A stretch of DNA of 64,000 nt from Zizania palustris (Eukaryota > Streptophyta > Magnoliopsida > Poales > Poaceae): the NCBI GenBank assembly GCA_019279435.1, contig JAAALK010000287.1, forward strand, positions 23,498,162 to 23,562,161, written 5' to 3'. Below, one piece after another: positions 1-11,508 of the stretch. The position numbers and the translations under genes are program-made. The first letter of the stretch is position 1. Each line of letters starts with the position of its first letter. The notes under the pieces were generated by a model. The model was not told where the DNA came from. It searched no databases and saw only the letters and a list, made by a program, of their open reading frames with translations.

Positions 1-192
1 ACAAACTACAAGAGCTAGCTTTAAGCAGAGTAATCAACCTAGAAAGGGTTGCATGCATTTACTCAATTGACTATTTAACTTGGGGCGTTGAACATTGACC
101 AGCCCGTGCATGCGTGCATGCATGCATACAATGCACGCATCTTGCATGGCCCCACCATAGCATCGCATCGATCGCTACAGCATAACAAATTA

Positions 193-484
193 GGGCATGT
201 TTGGTTTCTTTAGGACTAAACTAAACGTTAGTCTCCTCTTTTTTATAGGACTAAACTTTAGTCCATTGCTGTTTGGTTCTAAGGACTAAAGCACTAAAAG
301 AGAGTGAGGGATGAGACCTAGTAGTACTTTTAGTCCTTTTTAGCAAGGTTTTGGGGACTAAAGAAGGGCTAAAGTTTAGGGACTAAACTTTAGTCCCTTT
401 TAGTCCCCATGTTTGACAATTTAGGGACTAAAAAAGACTAATGTTTAGTCCCTAAATTTTAGCAACCCCAAACCAAACACCCCC
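193..484. mobile_element. Tourist-like MITE (PIF/Harbinger type), TSD TTA
   Basis: The ends are inverted copies of each other: GGGCATGTTTGGTT on the left and AACCAAACACCCCC on the right. They are flanked by TTA at 190-192 and 485-487, the 3-bp duplication typical of PIF/Harbinger MITEs. The interior is built from repeats of the type GGACTAAA and TTTAGTCC and has no coding capacity. The family is inferred from TSD and termini only. Confidence 0.8.
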
Positions 485-653
485 TTAGCTCCATTGCATT
501 CATTGGCCTCTCATAAAATAAAATAAACTAGAGTATATATTATCAAATCAATCCCGGCTCGATCGTGTCGTTTTTTGAGCTTTGGGAGAACATCACAGTG
601 TACTCAAGCCAACCTATAATGCTCCAAAGACAGGTCTAATTAACTAGGTCGGC

Positions 654-660
<7 letters not shown>

Positions 661-713
<53 letters not shown>
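661..713. repeat. Compound (AT)n(GT)n microsatellite
   Basis: About 32 bases of AT dinucleotide run directly into about 21 bases of GT dinucleotide. No gene lies on either side. Confidence 0.95.
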
Positions 714-1098
714 CATATATAGTGGTGACACATGAGGTGCTCATGCCATGCACAGTTCACACTTTGCCCCCGAGATCGGAGACCGAACAAATAAACTCAT
801 CACCCTTATCAAGAAAGCTAGGCAGATGCATGCATGTCACATGGACTGGTGAATGGTGACCATATATTAGTGGTGCAATATAATCCATATTAGGCGACAA
901 GATGTAGAGACAGCCAAAATTTTTAATATGTGTATTAGTGAAATCAATTTGTGTGTTAACTTTGACCTTATGTAACTTGGAGCTTTTGGAGCATATCTTT
1001 CAGGCCTCTTTACACGACAGCTGCGCTCATCAATCGATGCCTTGTTTACACACATGATTGTATATTGTTTTTATTGCAGATAAGGATAGGTATGTTTA

Positions 1099-1419
1099 GG
1101 TGCCGTTTGGTTTTTTAGTCTAAAAGTTTATTTCATTAGATGTTTGGATGATATTTTGGAGTATTAAATGTGGATTATTTATAAAACGCATTCATAATTT
1201 GTGGATTATTCACGAGACAAATCTAATGAGCCTAATTACACCATGATTTGACAATGTGATGCTACAGTAAACATTTGCTAATCATGGATTAATTAGGCTT
1301 AATAAATTTGTCTCACGAATAATCCTTCGATTCTATAATTAATTTATGTTTAATCCTTCAAATTGATATCCAAATATCCGATGTGAGACGGACTAAACTT
1401 TAGTCTATGGAACAAACTT
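1099..1419 (+). mobile_element. Degenerate Tourist-like MITE, same family as 2968-3311
   Basis: The interior matches the MITE at 2968-3311 block by block: GATTATTCACGAGACAAATC, CTACAGTAAACATTTGCTAA and AATTGATATCCAAA all occur in the same order. The left end GGTGCCGTTTGGTTTTTTAG follows TTA. The right terminus is eroded, so the end coordinate is approximate and no duplication can be shown there. Confidence 0.65.
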
Positions 1420-2967
1420 TAATACAGGTTCAATTTACGTTGGATTTAGGATATGGTATGATAAATTAATTTAAACTTCTATTTTTAATCTAAAATAAAA
1501 AATACTTAACTAAATATCATGATCCATTCACAACTAGATTCACATCCACAGCTAGATTCAGGATTTCTTGGATCTGGGTTTGGTTTGGTCAGCTTTCAAA
1601 AAATTGCATGTGTTTTTTTTGATCCGAGGTGAGTGGGTCGCCGCAAATATATTAAGAAGGGTAAAAACCTAGAAGAGTTTTTTGATGCATATGTAAAAAT
1701 TGCATGTGTTGATGTACCAAATAGTACCTAACCATGCAGTTTTTTACACCGCACATTACCATAAGGTAATTACGTATGATCATTTTTTGTTTGTTCTTAC
1801 ACGAGCAAACCATGGGTAGCTATTGGACGATATGGTCAAACTGCCGCGCCCCAGCAGCTCTGGGCGGGGCAGCTAGCTAGCTCCTCCACACAACGCTTGC
1901 AAGCTGCGAAGAATCAGATAGGGTGGAGCTGCCCTACGAATTCAGCAACTTTACGGACGCCGGAGTAAAACTAAGCTGGGGGCCGGCCGGGACGCGAGCT
2001 CCAGCCTCCAGTCCAGTCCAACTGCTTCCTTCCCTTTCAAATAGTAGTCAAATCACACCAGCTCGCTAGCTTGCACTGTCGCCCATGCATGCGCGCGCAC
2101 AAAAAGCTTGGCGCATCGCAGCAACTGGCCAGTAGCAGAGTAGCTGCTAGCTGCATGCAGAGACCTGGCTACCCTGCAGGCTGCATGCCGATCGATCGCC
2201 TCCATTGGTTGCTGACTTGCGCTGCTGCTGCTGCTCGCTACGAGCGGATCAACCCTCGACCTAGCTCGCGCGCTCCCTCGCTAGCCATAAGCCATGGAGG
2301 AGGGCCACGCATCATCCTTTTATTTTTAGAACACTGCGAGCTCAATCCGTCAGTGGCTATCTAGGTTCAGTTCAGTTCATCAATCCTCCCTTTGTTTTTG
2401 CCGGCATGCATGGCTGCAGTGCCCTAGCCAGCCAGCAGCCTGCCTGTGGACTGTGGTCTGTGGACGTTCGGGAAAGTGTTGTTTCCGATGCGGTTTTTAT
2501 TGCTCCGAGCGACCCATGCTGCAGCGAATAAATGCCGCGCGCGCTCGCTCGCCGGGCCAACATGGGAACCCAGATAAAAAAGGCTGAGCTTTGAACAAAT
2601 TTACCGTTATTTACGTGGAAAGCAGCGCCCTTGTTCTTCGCATGCAGCTTGTTGCGTTGCACACCCAGCAAGCGAGCGTCGTTGCATGCCAGGACGTTGA
2701 TTCCCAGTTATCTCTGTGACTCTGTGTGAGTAAAAAAAAAGCTAGGTCTTGTTGACTACCTGGCTAGCTGCAGCCATTGATGTATCAGCTACTGGAGTAT
2801 TCAGCTCATCAGCTGGTACGACTCGTACAACTAGTCCGGCCAGGTCCAGGCTAGGGAGGGAGGTATCAATGCTGTTCCAGTGTAATTTACTGCTCGATTG
2901 GTAAAAGCTAAGATACTTCATTCATTTTAAAATATAGTACCTTCCAGCTTACAGGTATAAATATTAA
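1420..2967. other. Intergenic, no gene recognised
   Basis: AT-rich to about 1800, then mixed composition with many CTAGCTAG and GCATGCATG runs to about 2860. Open frames of 97-99 codons on both strands between 2071 and 2671 have no recognisable domain and overlap nothing conserved that I know. A distal regulatory region or non-coding transcript cannot be excluded. Confidence 0.5.
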
Positions 2968-3311
2968 GGGGGTGTTTGGATACAGGGGCTAAATTTTAGC
3001 CCCTGTCACATCTAATGTTTAGATGCTATTTTAGAGTATTAAATGTAGACTATTTATAAAACTCATTCATAATCAGTGGATTATTGATGAGATGAATCTA
3101 ATAAGCCTAATTACGCCATAATTTGACAATGTGATGTTACAGTAAACATTTGCTAATTATGGATTAATTAGGCTTAAAAAATTCGTCTCGCGAATTATCC
3201 TTTGATTCTGTAATTATTTTTATAATCAGTTCACGTTTAGTTCTTCAAATTGATATCCAAACATTCGATGTGACACGGGCTAAAATTTAGCCCCTGGATC
3301 CAAACACCCCC
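2968..3311 (+). mobile_element. Tourist-like MITE with intact ends, TSD TAA
   Basis: GGGGGTGTTTGGAT on the left is mirrored by ATCCAAACACCCCC on the right, with TAA at 2965-2967 and 3312-3314. Just inside the ends, CAGGGGCTAAATTTTAGCCC is itself nearly palindromic and is repeated in inverted form at the other end. It is the best-preserved copy here of a family also seen at 1099-1419 and 53348-54018. Confidence 0.88.
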
Positions 3312-3339
3312 TAAGAAGATGCGTAAAATTACTATAATA

Positions 3340-3652
3340 CTCCCTCCTTCCTATTATCTCCATCATCTAACAACTTGACACAATGACCAAGACGAAAGAT
3401 ATGGAGCTTAAATTCTCTTCGTATGTTGTGTTTCTTGTTTTGTTTTTCCGCACTCTCAACCTACATGTGCATGTGACAATGTGCAGTACTAGTAAAATAA
3501 GAAACAAAAGCGGAAGTCAAAGCTATACATGTAGACTCTAAATCAATTCACACATAATACGATGTGCTGCTTTAATGACTCAACTATTAGATGATGTAGA
3601 TTGTGGGAAATCTGAAAAACGCTTAGATGATGGAGATAATGGAAAAAGGGAG
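3340..3652. mobile_element. Stowaway-like MITE (Tc1/mariner type), TSD TA
   Basis: The left end CTCCCTCCTTCCTATTATCT pairs with the inverted right end, where ATAATGGAAAAAGGGAG closes the element. TA dinucleotides flank it at 3338-3339 and 3653-3654. CTCCCTCC termini with a TA duplication are the signature of grass Stowaway elements. The arms share about 30 bp, so the transcript would fold. Confidence 0.85.
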
Positions 3653-3654
3653 TA

Positions 3655-6338
3655 GTCTTTTTGGTGTGCAGTGGGTGAGCCAAGAAAGTGGTTTAGTGAG
3701 TAATAAATAATAAAATCTAAGGATATTGTATATATTATAGGTAAAAATTATTTTTATAAGTACTAGGATGTTATATTCGAAAAAAATGAACTTTAAAATG
3801 TGTAGATGGATGCAATTATTTAAATGTTCAAATAAATAAAACTTTTTAATGATTTTTATACAATGCTTTTAAAAAAACATATGGAACTCCATAAATATGT
3901 CCCAATTTAAGCCATAAATCAGACTAGAGATGGGGGCTTTACTCGACGACGAGTCTAGCATTCTAGCAAACCTGCTGCACTCCAGTTTACCCAGGAGACC
4001 GTTTGTCTGATGCTTCACGTGGCGAAATAGTAGTAGCAAAGCGATGAGCCAATGACGTCCATGCAGGCAGGCATGCATGCATGCATGTGGTAACATTGTT
4101 CAGACGACGACGAGAGGTAGTGACTAGTGGGAGAGAAGAGCAAGCATAGATATGTACTGGCCCCGGCCCCGGACCCGGACCTATGACACCTTCTTTTCAG
4201 TGAGGCACTGACCAGTGAGAGCTCACTTAGCCCAGCTAGATGCTACCGGATCTGTACTGAGCTCTAGGCCGGATATACATTAAACCGAGCGAGAACATAT
4301 AGTAGTAGCTAGCTGGTCATGTACTCCTAGCCCCTCATGCACGCCATGAAAGATACTCTCATACTCTATATATTTTCAGGTTACCGGCGTACACATGGTG
4401 GCCAATACGGGAACATCTAGCTAGCTGTCGCTCGTGCATTTTTACGTAGGGCGTACGCGCGCGAGTGCGCGACGACGTCGTCACGTACGTCGCCGTCGAT
4501 TTGATCCCTTTCAAACCCGGCGGCGCGCGTGCGCCCGACGCGAGATCTCAAACGACGGCCGGCTCCCATGCAACAAGTGTGGCGCCGTGGCGGGGCAAGC
4601 AGGCGTGCGTGCACGCGCGCAAGATGGCGAGGGCCGGGACACGCACAGTGCCGCGGGCTTGGTGCGTCGTCGCACCTCCGCCGGCGCCGGGTCAGCCGCG
4701 TGCACCTGCACGCATGCATGCACGGTTGCCGATCGCAATCAAAAGAGAGGGAGAGAATCCATGAGCTAGCAGCGGAGAACACTGCGTTGGAGAAGAAAAA
4801 TATTATCTATGGGAAACATGTGTCTCCTGGTTACAGGACGCTACTGTTGAGAGCACAGTGATCGTCTCCTCACCTTGTACCCGCCATTTATACTTCCCGT
4901 TTTGACCAGGGACCAAGAATTGAAGTCGGCACGCGTCGTCCTGCACGTACGCTCCCAGCAGGGGGTCATGCACTCATGCTCATGCCGTGAACGCACGCTC
5001 ACCACCACACAATACATGCGCTCGATCTCCATCAATCGAAATGTCACCACTCAACACCAGTAGCTTGCTAGTGATAGTAAGAGGCCTTTCGCTGAATCAA
5101 CGGTGGAGGAGAGAGTGAGAGACTAGCAGGACGATCTACTCATCTACATCCCACACACAGGAGTGGATCTACGCGCTGCTGGATGGTGGATGATGGATCA
5201 CATTATCCATTGAGCAAAACAAGACGCTATCAGACGGACACGCATGCGGACAAGGCCGACTGGCCCGTGGCGAATAGCTAGGGAGAGGCAAGCAAATAAT
5301 TGCATGCCGAGCGGAGCCGGCCGTACGTAAGTTCGCCGACAAGGCGAGTTAACTGGGGCTTCAAGTTTTGAACCCACGACGCTAGGTCAGACCACGTGAA
5401 ACATCTGTACCCTATGATGATTAATCAGATCGGATCAATGCTGAATGCCTGAATGTACGTATACGTACAACGGTACAAGAAGCGAGAGCTAGCCAAAGTA
5501 CGATACATACACGTCGTAGCTGGCTAAGTATCCAGAGAGTGAGATCGAGCGACCACAGGGCAAAAACCGGCCGGTGATGTGTGATGGTATTGGCATCTCC
5601 TCACTCCTAGTCGTCCTTGCTGCTGCACGCATGCGGCATGCATCTGTACGTGTATATGCAACGGCGCCACGAGCGAGCTGGCCGGCCATGCATGTTGAGA
5701 GACTCGATGTCTCGATGTATGAATGCATGGTGCAGTAGCTAGTTAGCAGCAGTAGTACGCATGGCAGCAGCTGAGCAGCAGCAGCAGCAGTGTACGTAGC
5801 TAGCTAGCACTCACAAGTGCAGCTGCAGAGAGACCTGCAGGTAGCTAGGGAGTCTGCGAGCAGAAAGTGGTTGTCGTCGTTGTTATGCAGGTGGACGGTT
5901 GATGCGAAGCTCTTGCAGGTAGATAGATGGCATGGCCTGATGGCCAGCAGCTGGAGAGAGAGAGAGAGAGGCGTACACGTACTGGACTGGTTCATGTGTA
6001 CTGGGCGGGGGGGGGGGGGGGGGGGGGATCTTTCTCCGGATCACGTGGTCTTTTCGAGCTGTCCATGTCCCCATCTTATCCACTGACGGTCAAAGCCCGG
6101 TCAACGTACTCCTTTTCTGTGGATACTAGATACTTTCCTTCTGTACACGCACGCCGTACTACGTACACAGCAGATCAGTAGCCCGGCCACTACCTACACA
6201 ATGGAGATATGATGCTCTAAGACCCATAATGAAAAATTCATTGTTAATCTACTGCTAAATACGTTAATAGATATGTAAACATATATATAACTATGATTAA
6301 GTCGGCCTTGAATCATAGCAGTACTTACTAGCCTTCGG
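3655..6338. other. Intergenic, no gene recognised
   Basis: AT-rich to about 3900. A CpG-rich patch at about 4430-4740 opens several overlapping frames on both strands at once, as expected of base composition and not of one gene. Multiple GCATGCATG, ACGTACGT and CTAGCTAG runs occur, typical of grass intergenic DNA. No splice-supported or domain-bearing frame was found. Confidence 0.5.
5953..6027. repeat. GA-repeat and 21-base G homopolymer
   Basis: A (GA)n run lies at about 5953-5970. An uninterrupted run of 21 G occupies 6007-6027. The G run could form a quadruplex, and its length is also a place where sequencing or assembly often errs. Confidence 0.9.
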
Positions 6339-7599
6339 CCCCACTACAAGAAAACTAGAAATTTTCGTCGGCCTTTTTAACTTCCGTCGGCTTTTGGGCA
6401 AGCCGACGGAAGTTATTTAACTTCCGTCGGCCCCTGGAGGCCGACGGAAGTTAATTTAACTTCCGTCGGCTTCTGACAGTGGCCGACGGAAGTTAGCGAG
6501 GGTTTTTCCGTGGCCGATCGGATCCCCCTAACTTCCGTCGGCCAGCATTAAAGCCGACGGAAGTTAGGGGGAGGTTTTCCCAACCGCGCGCGCGTACAGG
6601 GAGACCTAACTCCCTGTACGCGCCCACGCCGCCGCCGCCTCCCGCGCCCAGCCCGCCGCCGCCTCCCGCCCCGGCCGCCTCTCGCCGCCGCCCGCCCTCG
6701 CCGCCTCGGGCCGCCGCCCGCCCGGCCGCCGCACGCCTCGGGAGCCGCCCGCCCGGCCGCCTCCCGCCTCGGGCGCTGCCGCCCGCCCTCGCCGCTGCCC
6801 GCCCGGCCGCCGCCGCCCGGCCGCCGCCGCCCGCCCGCTCGGCCGCCGCTTGCCCGCCCGCCCGCTCAGCCGCCGCTCGGCCGCCGCTCGCCCGGCCGCC
6901 TCCCAGCCGCCGCCCACCCGCCCGGCCGCCCCCGGCCCTTCCGGCCACTGGCTAGCGCCTCCTGCCGCATTGCCCCCGCCTGCCGCCGCGCCCCCTCCCG
7001 GCCGTCGTCGCCACCGCCGCCCGCCGTCGCCGCCCAACGTTCGTCGTCGCCTGCCGACCACTACCGTCCGTCATCACCCGCCGACCGTCGTCGTCCGCCA
7101 AGTAATTTTAATTTACCCCTCACTTGCATTGCATTGTGATTGAATAGTTTGTTACTTTGTGAATTGTATTGTGAATAGTGTATGTCGTAGTGGCACTTAA
7201 ATTTTGATCGAGATTGATAGTGTATGATAGACACTTAAATTTTGTCGTAGTATGTGATAAAATGAATAATTGATTCAATTGCTAGTGCATGTCAAGTGGA
7301 AATTGATTCATTACGTTGACTATTTATGCTATTACAAGTGTTTCGTTTGCGATGTTCTATTATATATGCTATTAATTAAATTCTTGTATTAATTTTTGGT
7401 TTGTTGATGATTTCATTACGGTGATTAGTATTACATATATATACTTTATTATATATATTTCTTTTCGTATGCAATTTTTTATTTGACAACAACGTAGATA
7501 GTGTAACGAAACCTATGCGTCACCCGTTTCGGACCAACATGTCTCACACGTGTCATGCGTGTGAGATGTGCAGGTCCGGAATTGTCCCTTTTTGGACAG

Positions 7600-7792
7600 C
7601 CTCAGAGTGGGCGACAGAGCGTGGTTTTATGATGAGTCATGAGTCCGAATGAGATTTCAGTAACATAACCTTGTTGTTCTCCATTGCACCACTATCAGGC
7701 GTGCAATTGGAGAACAGCGGGGTTATGCTGCTGAAATTTCGTTCGGACTCATGGCTCGTCATAAATACCACGTTTTGTCGGTCACTCTTGGG
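7600..7792. repeat. Long imperfect hairpin inside the CACTA element
   Basis: Left arm 7600-7689 and right arm 7701-7792 are reverse complements with scattered mismatches, separated by about 11 bases. Matching blocks include ATGAGTCCGAA against TTCGGACTCAT and GTTCTCCATTGCAC against GTGCAATTGGAGAAC. It lies just upstream of the TNP-like exons. It could be an old foldback insertion or a small-RNA precursor. Confidence 0.8.
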
Positions 7793-7919
7793 TGGGTTTA
7801 GGACCTATCTTTTTTCCTATAGACCATGGTTGTCACGGCATCGCCTGCGTCGACTAGGCGTCCAGGCGGTCACCGCCGGACGCCATGGTGAATCGCGTCG
7901 CCGGACATGTTTTTTGCAG

Positions 7920-8670
7920 GCGCAGTATGGTGAACACATGGTTCAACTCCATGGAGAGAACTATGATTGGCGGAGAGAACCTGTGGACCAAATGGCCGTG
8001 TACTCCAGCGGAGGTGGCAAAAGCCATGGACGGTGAGACAATGTTTTTATTAATGTTTTGTGTATGGTATTGTGATGGTAACTAACCCCTGTTAATGTTG
8101 CAGGTACTCCATGTTCAATGGAGTTATTGACTCGAGAGCGGTGAGAGCTCAGAAGTCAGCTCAATCGTCGCAGAGCTCCGTCGGAGTTGGCTCCAGCCGT
8201 CGTCGCTCAGAAGAAACCCCGGAGATGGTTCGGATGAGGGAGGAATTGAGGCGGGTAAACGAGCACAACAGGAAACAACAAGAGTACTATACCGCCTGCT
8301 TAGCACAACAACATTCGTTGATCCAAGTAAGCTTACTTTAGAGTGTTGCAGTTCAAAAGTATTCAGAAATAGGTTTAGAACTAACTGATTACATTACAAC
8401 ATGTGTAGCAACTAGCCCAGCAAAACAGTGGATTTGACATGTCTATGTTCCAACCACTACCTCCCCCGCCACCACCACTATCTCCTACATCACCTGAGGT
8501 ACCTCCTAAATACCTAAGTTAGCGTTTAGAAGTGTAGTTGAGTTCGTTTCTAATTTTGTCTATTTCTTCAGTGTTTCCGTACGCCTGGCCAGGATGGAGC
8601 CTCCGGGGCAAATGTGAACGAAGCAGGAGGCAGCGGCGGCGCCCACGACCCAAATGTGGGCGATCAGTGA
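7920..8670 (+). pseudogene. 3' exons of a TNP/Transposase_24-like CACTA protein
   Basis: Four exons join in one frame with good GT-AG borders: 7920-8032, 8104-8326, 8409-8498 and 8572-8670, ending in TGA. The product has a VYSSGGGKSHGRYSMFNG segment crossing the first junction. It recalls the conserved C-terminal block of plant Ptta/En/Spm proteins (often SGGG or VGG before a basic-glycine turn). A charged, probably coiled-coil stretch (EMVRMREELRRVNEHNRKQQ) follows, then a proline run and a glycine-rich tail. No convincing upstream exons carrying the DNA-binding half were found, so this is scored as a remnant. The family assignment comes from motif resemblance and from lying inside a CACTA element. 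Confidence 0.5.
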
Positions 8671-8719
8671 GTATATGGACAAATATGACTTTGTATGTGG
8701 CTCTCGCTGTGTTTTGTGA

Positions 8720-8965
8720 ATTTGTATGTGAGTTTGGATGTTATATGTGAATTCAGATGTTTACTGTGACTTTGGATGTGAATTCAGTTATATTATGTGA
8801 TTTTGGATGTGATGTGTGAAGTGTGGATGTGATTTTGGATGTGAGATGTGGTTTTGGATGTTATATGTGAAGTTTGAATGTGATTTTGGATGTGAAATGT
8901 GATTTTGGATGTGAAATGTGATTTTGGATGTGTATTGTGAATGTATGTGAAATTGTGGTTGGATG
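8720..8965. repeat. Minisatellite, unit about 17-18 bp
   Basis: Tandem imperfect copies of a unit like GTGATTTTGGATGTGAA, with variation in the TTTTGG and GTGAA parts. It lies just after the stop codon of the TNP-like remnant and before the right subterminal array of the CACTA element. Confidence 0.85.
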
Positions 8966-9735
8966 TGAGTGTGAGTAGGGGAACCAGGAAAAAATAAAAA
9001 AAAATACCAGGTAACTTCCGTCGGCTTTGACCATAGCCGACGGAAGTTAGCTGGTTTCGGCCACGTGGGCAGAAAGGTTAACTTCCGTCGGCTATGGTCA
9101 AAGCCGACGGAAGTTAGCTGGCCCTAACTTCCGTCGGCCAGGCTGGCCGACGGAAGTTAAAGCCCCCCTGGTGACGTGGCAGGGTTCGGCGCTAACTTCC
9201 GTCGGCCACGTCAAGCCGACGGAAGTTAGTTAACTTCCGTCGGCCGCCGACGGAAGTTAGCTAACTTCCGTCGCCGCGCTTCCGTCGGCCAAAGGCCGAC
9301 GGAAGATAGCGTTTTGCCGACGGAAGTTGGCTTCTTCCGTCGGGAAAGGGCTAACTTCCGTCGGCTTTGGCCGACGGAAGTTGCCTGTTTTGTTGTAGTG
9401 CCCGTTGTTGGGATATGATGCCCGTTTCAAGTTTCAACATGTAATCTGTCTAAATTATCACTTATTTTTTTCGAAAATTTAAGAGGTACATTTTCCATTT
9501 TATATAAAAAATGTTTTATAAAATAGAAAATTAAATTGTTTGACAGTTTTTTAAGTATTAAATTCTTGATTAAACTAGCAAACTATTTGGTCCAACTGGT
9601 TGATCATCTATCCTCCCTCTCAAATGTTACTTTATATTGTTTGTGTAAGACAAGAAAGGAAAAAGGATGGAGGGTTAGGATGGTGAGACACTACACAAAG
9701 ATAATATATATGGATCGAGAGTGCTTTTACAGAGC

Positions 9736-9738
<3 letters not shown>

Positions 9739-9811
<73 letters not shown>
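9739..9811. repeat. Compound (TA)n(TAA)n microsatellite
   Basis: About 48 bases of TA pass into about 26 bases of TAA. It sits at the left border of the inverted-repeat element that follows. Confidence 0.95.
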
Positions 9812-9818
9812 AAGAGAA

Positions 9819-10174
9819 TTTTACGGTGCCCCGAATTATATGGACTGTGCAATCTACACGATCTAACGGCTCAAATTTAATATCGGTGATTTATTACCTT
9901 CTAGAGATAATAGGTCATATAACATTTTTTTAATATTTACGGGGGCTCAAATTTAATATCGGCGATCTTCGCATTTTATCATATTAATTATTGCATGCAC
10001 TAGAAAAAAGAAATGATAAATAAACTTTCCATGCGGGTGATAAGCATGCAAATTACTTTACATAATTGAGTCGGTTAGCCCATTTTCTTTTTTAATTATT
10101 TATTTTCAACATACTTAATCAACGATCCAGATTCATTTAACCACCTCCATAGGAGGTAGTTGGGACACCATAAA
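9819..10174. mobile_element. Inverted-repeat element, copy A
   Basis: The ends TTTTACGGTGCCCC and GGGACACCATAAA are inverted copies. The interior shares ordered blocks with 51134-51454, including GCATGCACTAGAAAAA, TCATATAACATT and TTTTTTAATTA. No target duplication could be read because the left border merges into the TAA microsatellite. Non-coding; superfamily not determined. Confidence 0.6.
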
Positions 10175-11282
10175 TGAGCCCTAATAAAAATCAAATTACT
10201 TAACTAAATAATCTCAATCTATTAACTCTAGATATTAGATTGTTTATAACTAATTTCGACCAGCTTAGAAAAAAACAATCCTAAGGCCTGAGTCAACTCT
10301 GTGCAAAACAAAGTTTGGTTTGGTCATAAATGTATTCATCAAGAGTACAGTGTACTATAGCCTGCATATATGCTTGGCTGCACTTAGCTTTCACATGCCG
10401 GCCACACAAATTACGGCGTTATTAGGCGAGGGACCGGCATGGGCATCGGAAAAACCGGCCGGAAAGGCGTCCGAGGCGTTGCAGAGAATGTAGTGTGTCG
10501 GTCACAGGCTGCATGCGAGCATAGTGCTCTCCCATTTGCATAGATATAAAGATTAATTAGCTTCATGTCGAGCTGTGCCTTGCTCGATCTCGCTCTCTTG
10601 TCAAGCATCAATTTTTTTGGCAATATTTTTGTCCAGGCGTGGACGTCGATAGATCTAGCTTTCGCCTCGGGTGCTATCCGTTTCTCTGAACTTAACCTAG
10701 CTAGTTGTTGTCACTGCACGGCGTGCTAGGATTTCTGCTTGAGATCTGATGGACAACTTGGCGGGGCCGTGTGTCTCCGTGTGCACGCGTCCGGACAGGA
10801 CAAAGTGTGATCGATCGACAAACTGCCCAAGTTATATGCAACCTGGAAATGAAATCAAGTGGGATAATCAATGGAGTTCCCTAATTCTTGGGGATGCAGA
10901 TAGCTATCTAGTAGCTAATTGCAGACAGTTTTTCCGTTCTACACATACATGCACCTGCAGGTTTGCCTAACACTGTGTCACTGTTCCTGCGTGCAGCCTG
11001 CCTGAATGACACCAAGCTAGCTGCGTGCATGCTGCCTAGCTACTGATAGAAGTTAGTAGAGTTGGTCAAGCTAGCGAGACCATGCGTAATGACTCATAAA
11101 AATGATAGCTTTATTTCCCGTGTGTTTCGTACGCCGGCTACGGGCTGCCACCGTTCGCGGCTTCGCGCGCGCCGTGCAGATCTAGATGCTAGCTACTCCC
11201 TTCACTCGCGCTAGCTAGCTCCACTCCATCTCACCATGCTTCGCTAGCTCCCCAGCATCTCCTCGCCGTCTCACCGGTTCCG
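10175..11282. other. Upstream region of the 11495 gene, no other gene seen
   Basis: No convincing coding frame. The last 200 bases before the TATA box become GC-rich and contain CTAGCTAG runs. Any promoter-proximal elements of the downstream gene should lie here, but I can name none with confidence. Confidence 0.45.
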
Positions 11283-11291
11283 CTATAAAAA
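11283..11291 (+). promoter_or_regulatory. TATA box of the 11495 gene
   Basis: CTATAAAAA lies about 210 bases upstream of the chosen start codon, with a CT/CA-rich stretch about 30 bases downstream where transcription would begin. The surrounding region is GC-rich, so the motif stands out. Confidence 0.65.
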
Positions 11292-11410
11292 CACCCCGAG
11301 CTCCACCGCTCCACCATAGCTTGGTTAACGAAGAAAACACACGACAGGGCGGCAGAGCTTGTTGCTAGCAGCGAGCTCCATTCGCCGTCATTAGGTGTGC
11401 GAGATCATAG

Positions 11411-11508
11411 ATGTTAGCTAGCTAGTTAGCTTAGAGAGTGTGGCGATTCGGCGACGGCGGCAGGAGATTGAGGGCGCGTGTGCCGGGGCGATGCATGGCA
11501 TGTGTTGA
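11411..11508 (+). promoter_or_regulatory. Two upstream ORFs in the predicted 5' leader
   Basis: The first, 11411-11425, codes for four residues (MLAS) and ends at TAG. The second starts at ATG 11491, four bases before the main start codon and in another frame. It ends at TGA 11506-11508, so it overlaps the main ORF. Such an arrangement usually lowers translation of the main frame. It depends on the leader starting near 11315, which is inferred from the TATA box. Confidence 0.55.

Larger units (their letters stand above)
6342..9400. mobile_element. Non-autonomous CACTA (En/Spm) transposon, TSD CCC
   Basis: The element opens with CACTACAAGAAAA and closes with the inverted form TTTTGTTGTAGTG. 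It is flanked by CCC at 6339-6341 and 9401-9403, the 3-bp duplication expected of CACTA transposons. Both subterminal regions (about 6365-6570 and 9010-9385) are packed with direct and inverted copies of AACTTCCGTCGGC, the kind of array bound by TNPA-type proteins in this superfamily. At 3059 bp it is too short for a full TNPD transposase and none is visible. The interior holds a very GC-rich proline-coding stretch (about 6600-7100), a hairpin, remnants of a TNP-like gene and a minisatellite. It probably depends on a related element elsewhere. Confidence 0.9.

Noticed and set aside
4417..4861. Five overlapping frames on both strands
   Set aside because: Caused by CpG-rich composition; the products are Arg/Ala/His-rich without domains.
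6493..7143. Overlapping 97-151 codon frames rich in Gly/Arg/Ala or Pro in the CACTA interior
   Set aside because: All frames of a GCC/GGC-repeat region stay open at once; no motif, splice or start context favours one.
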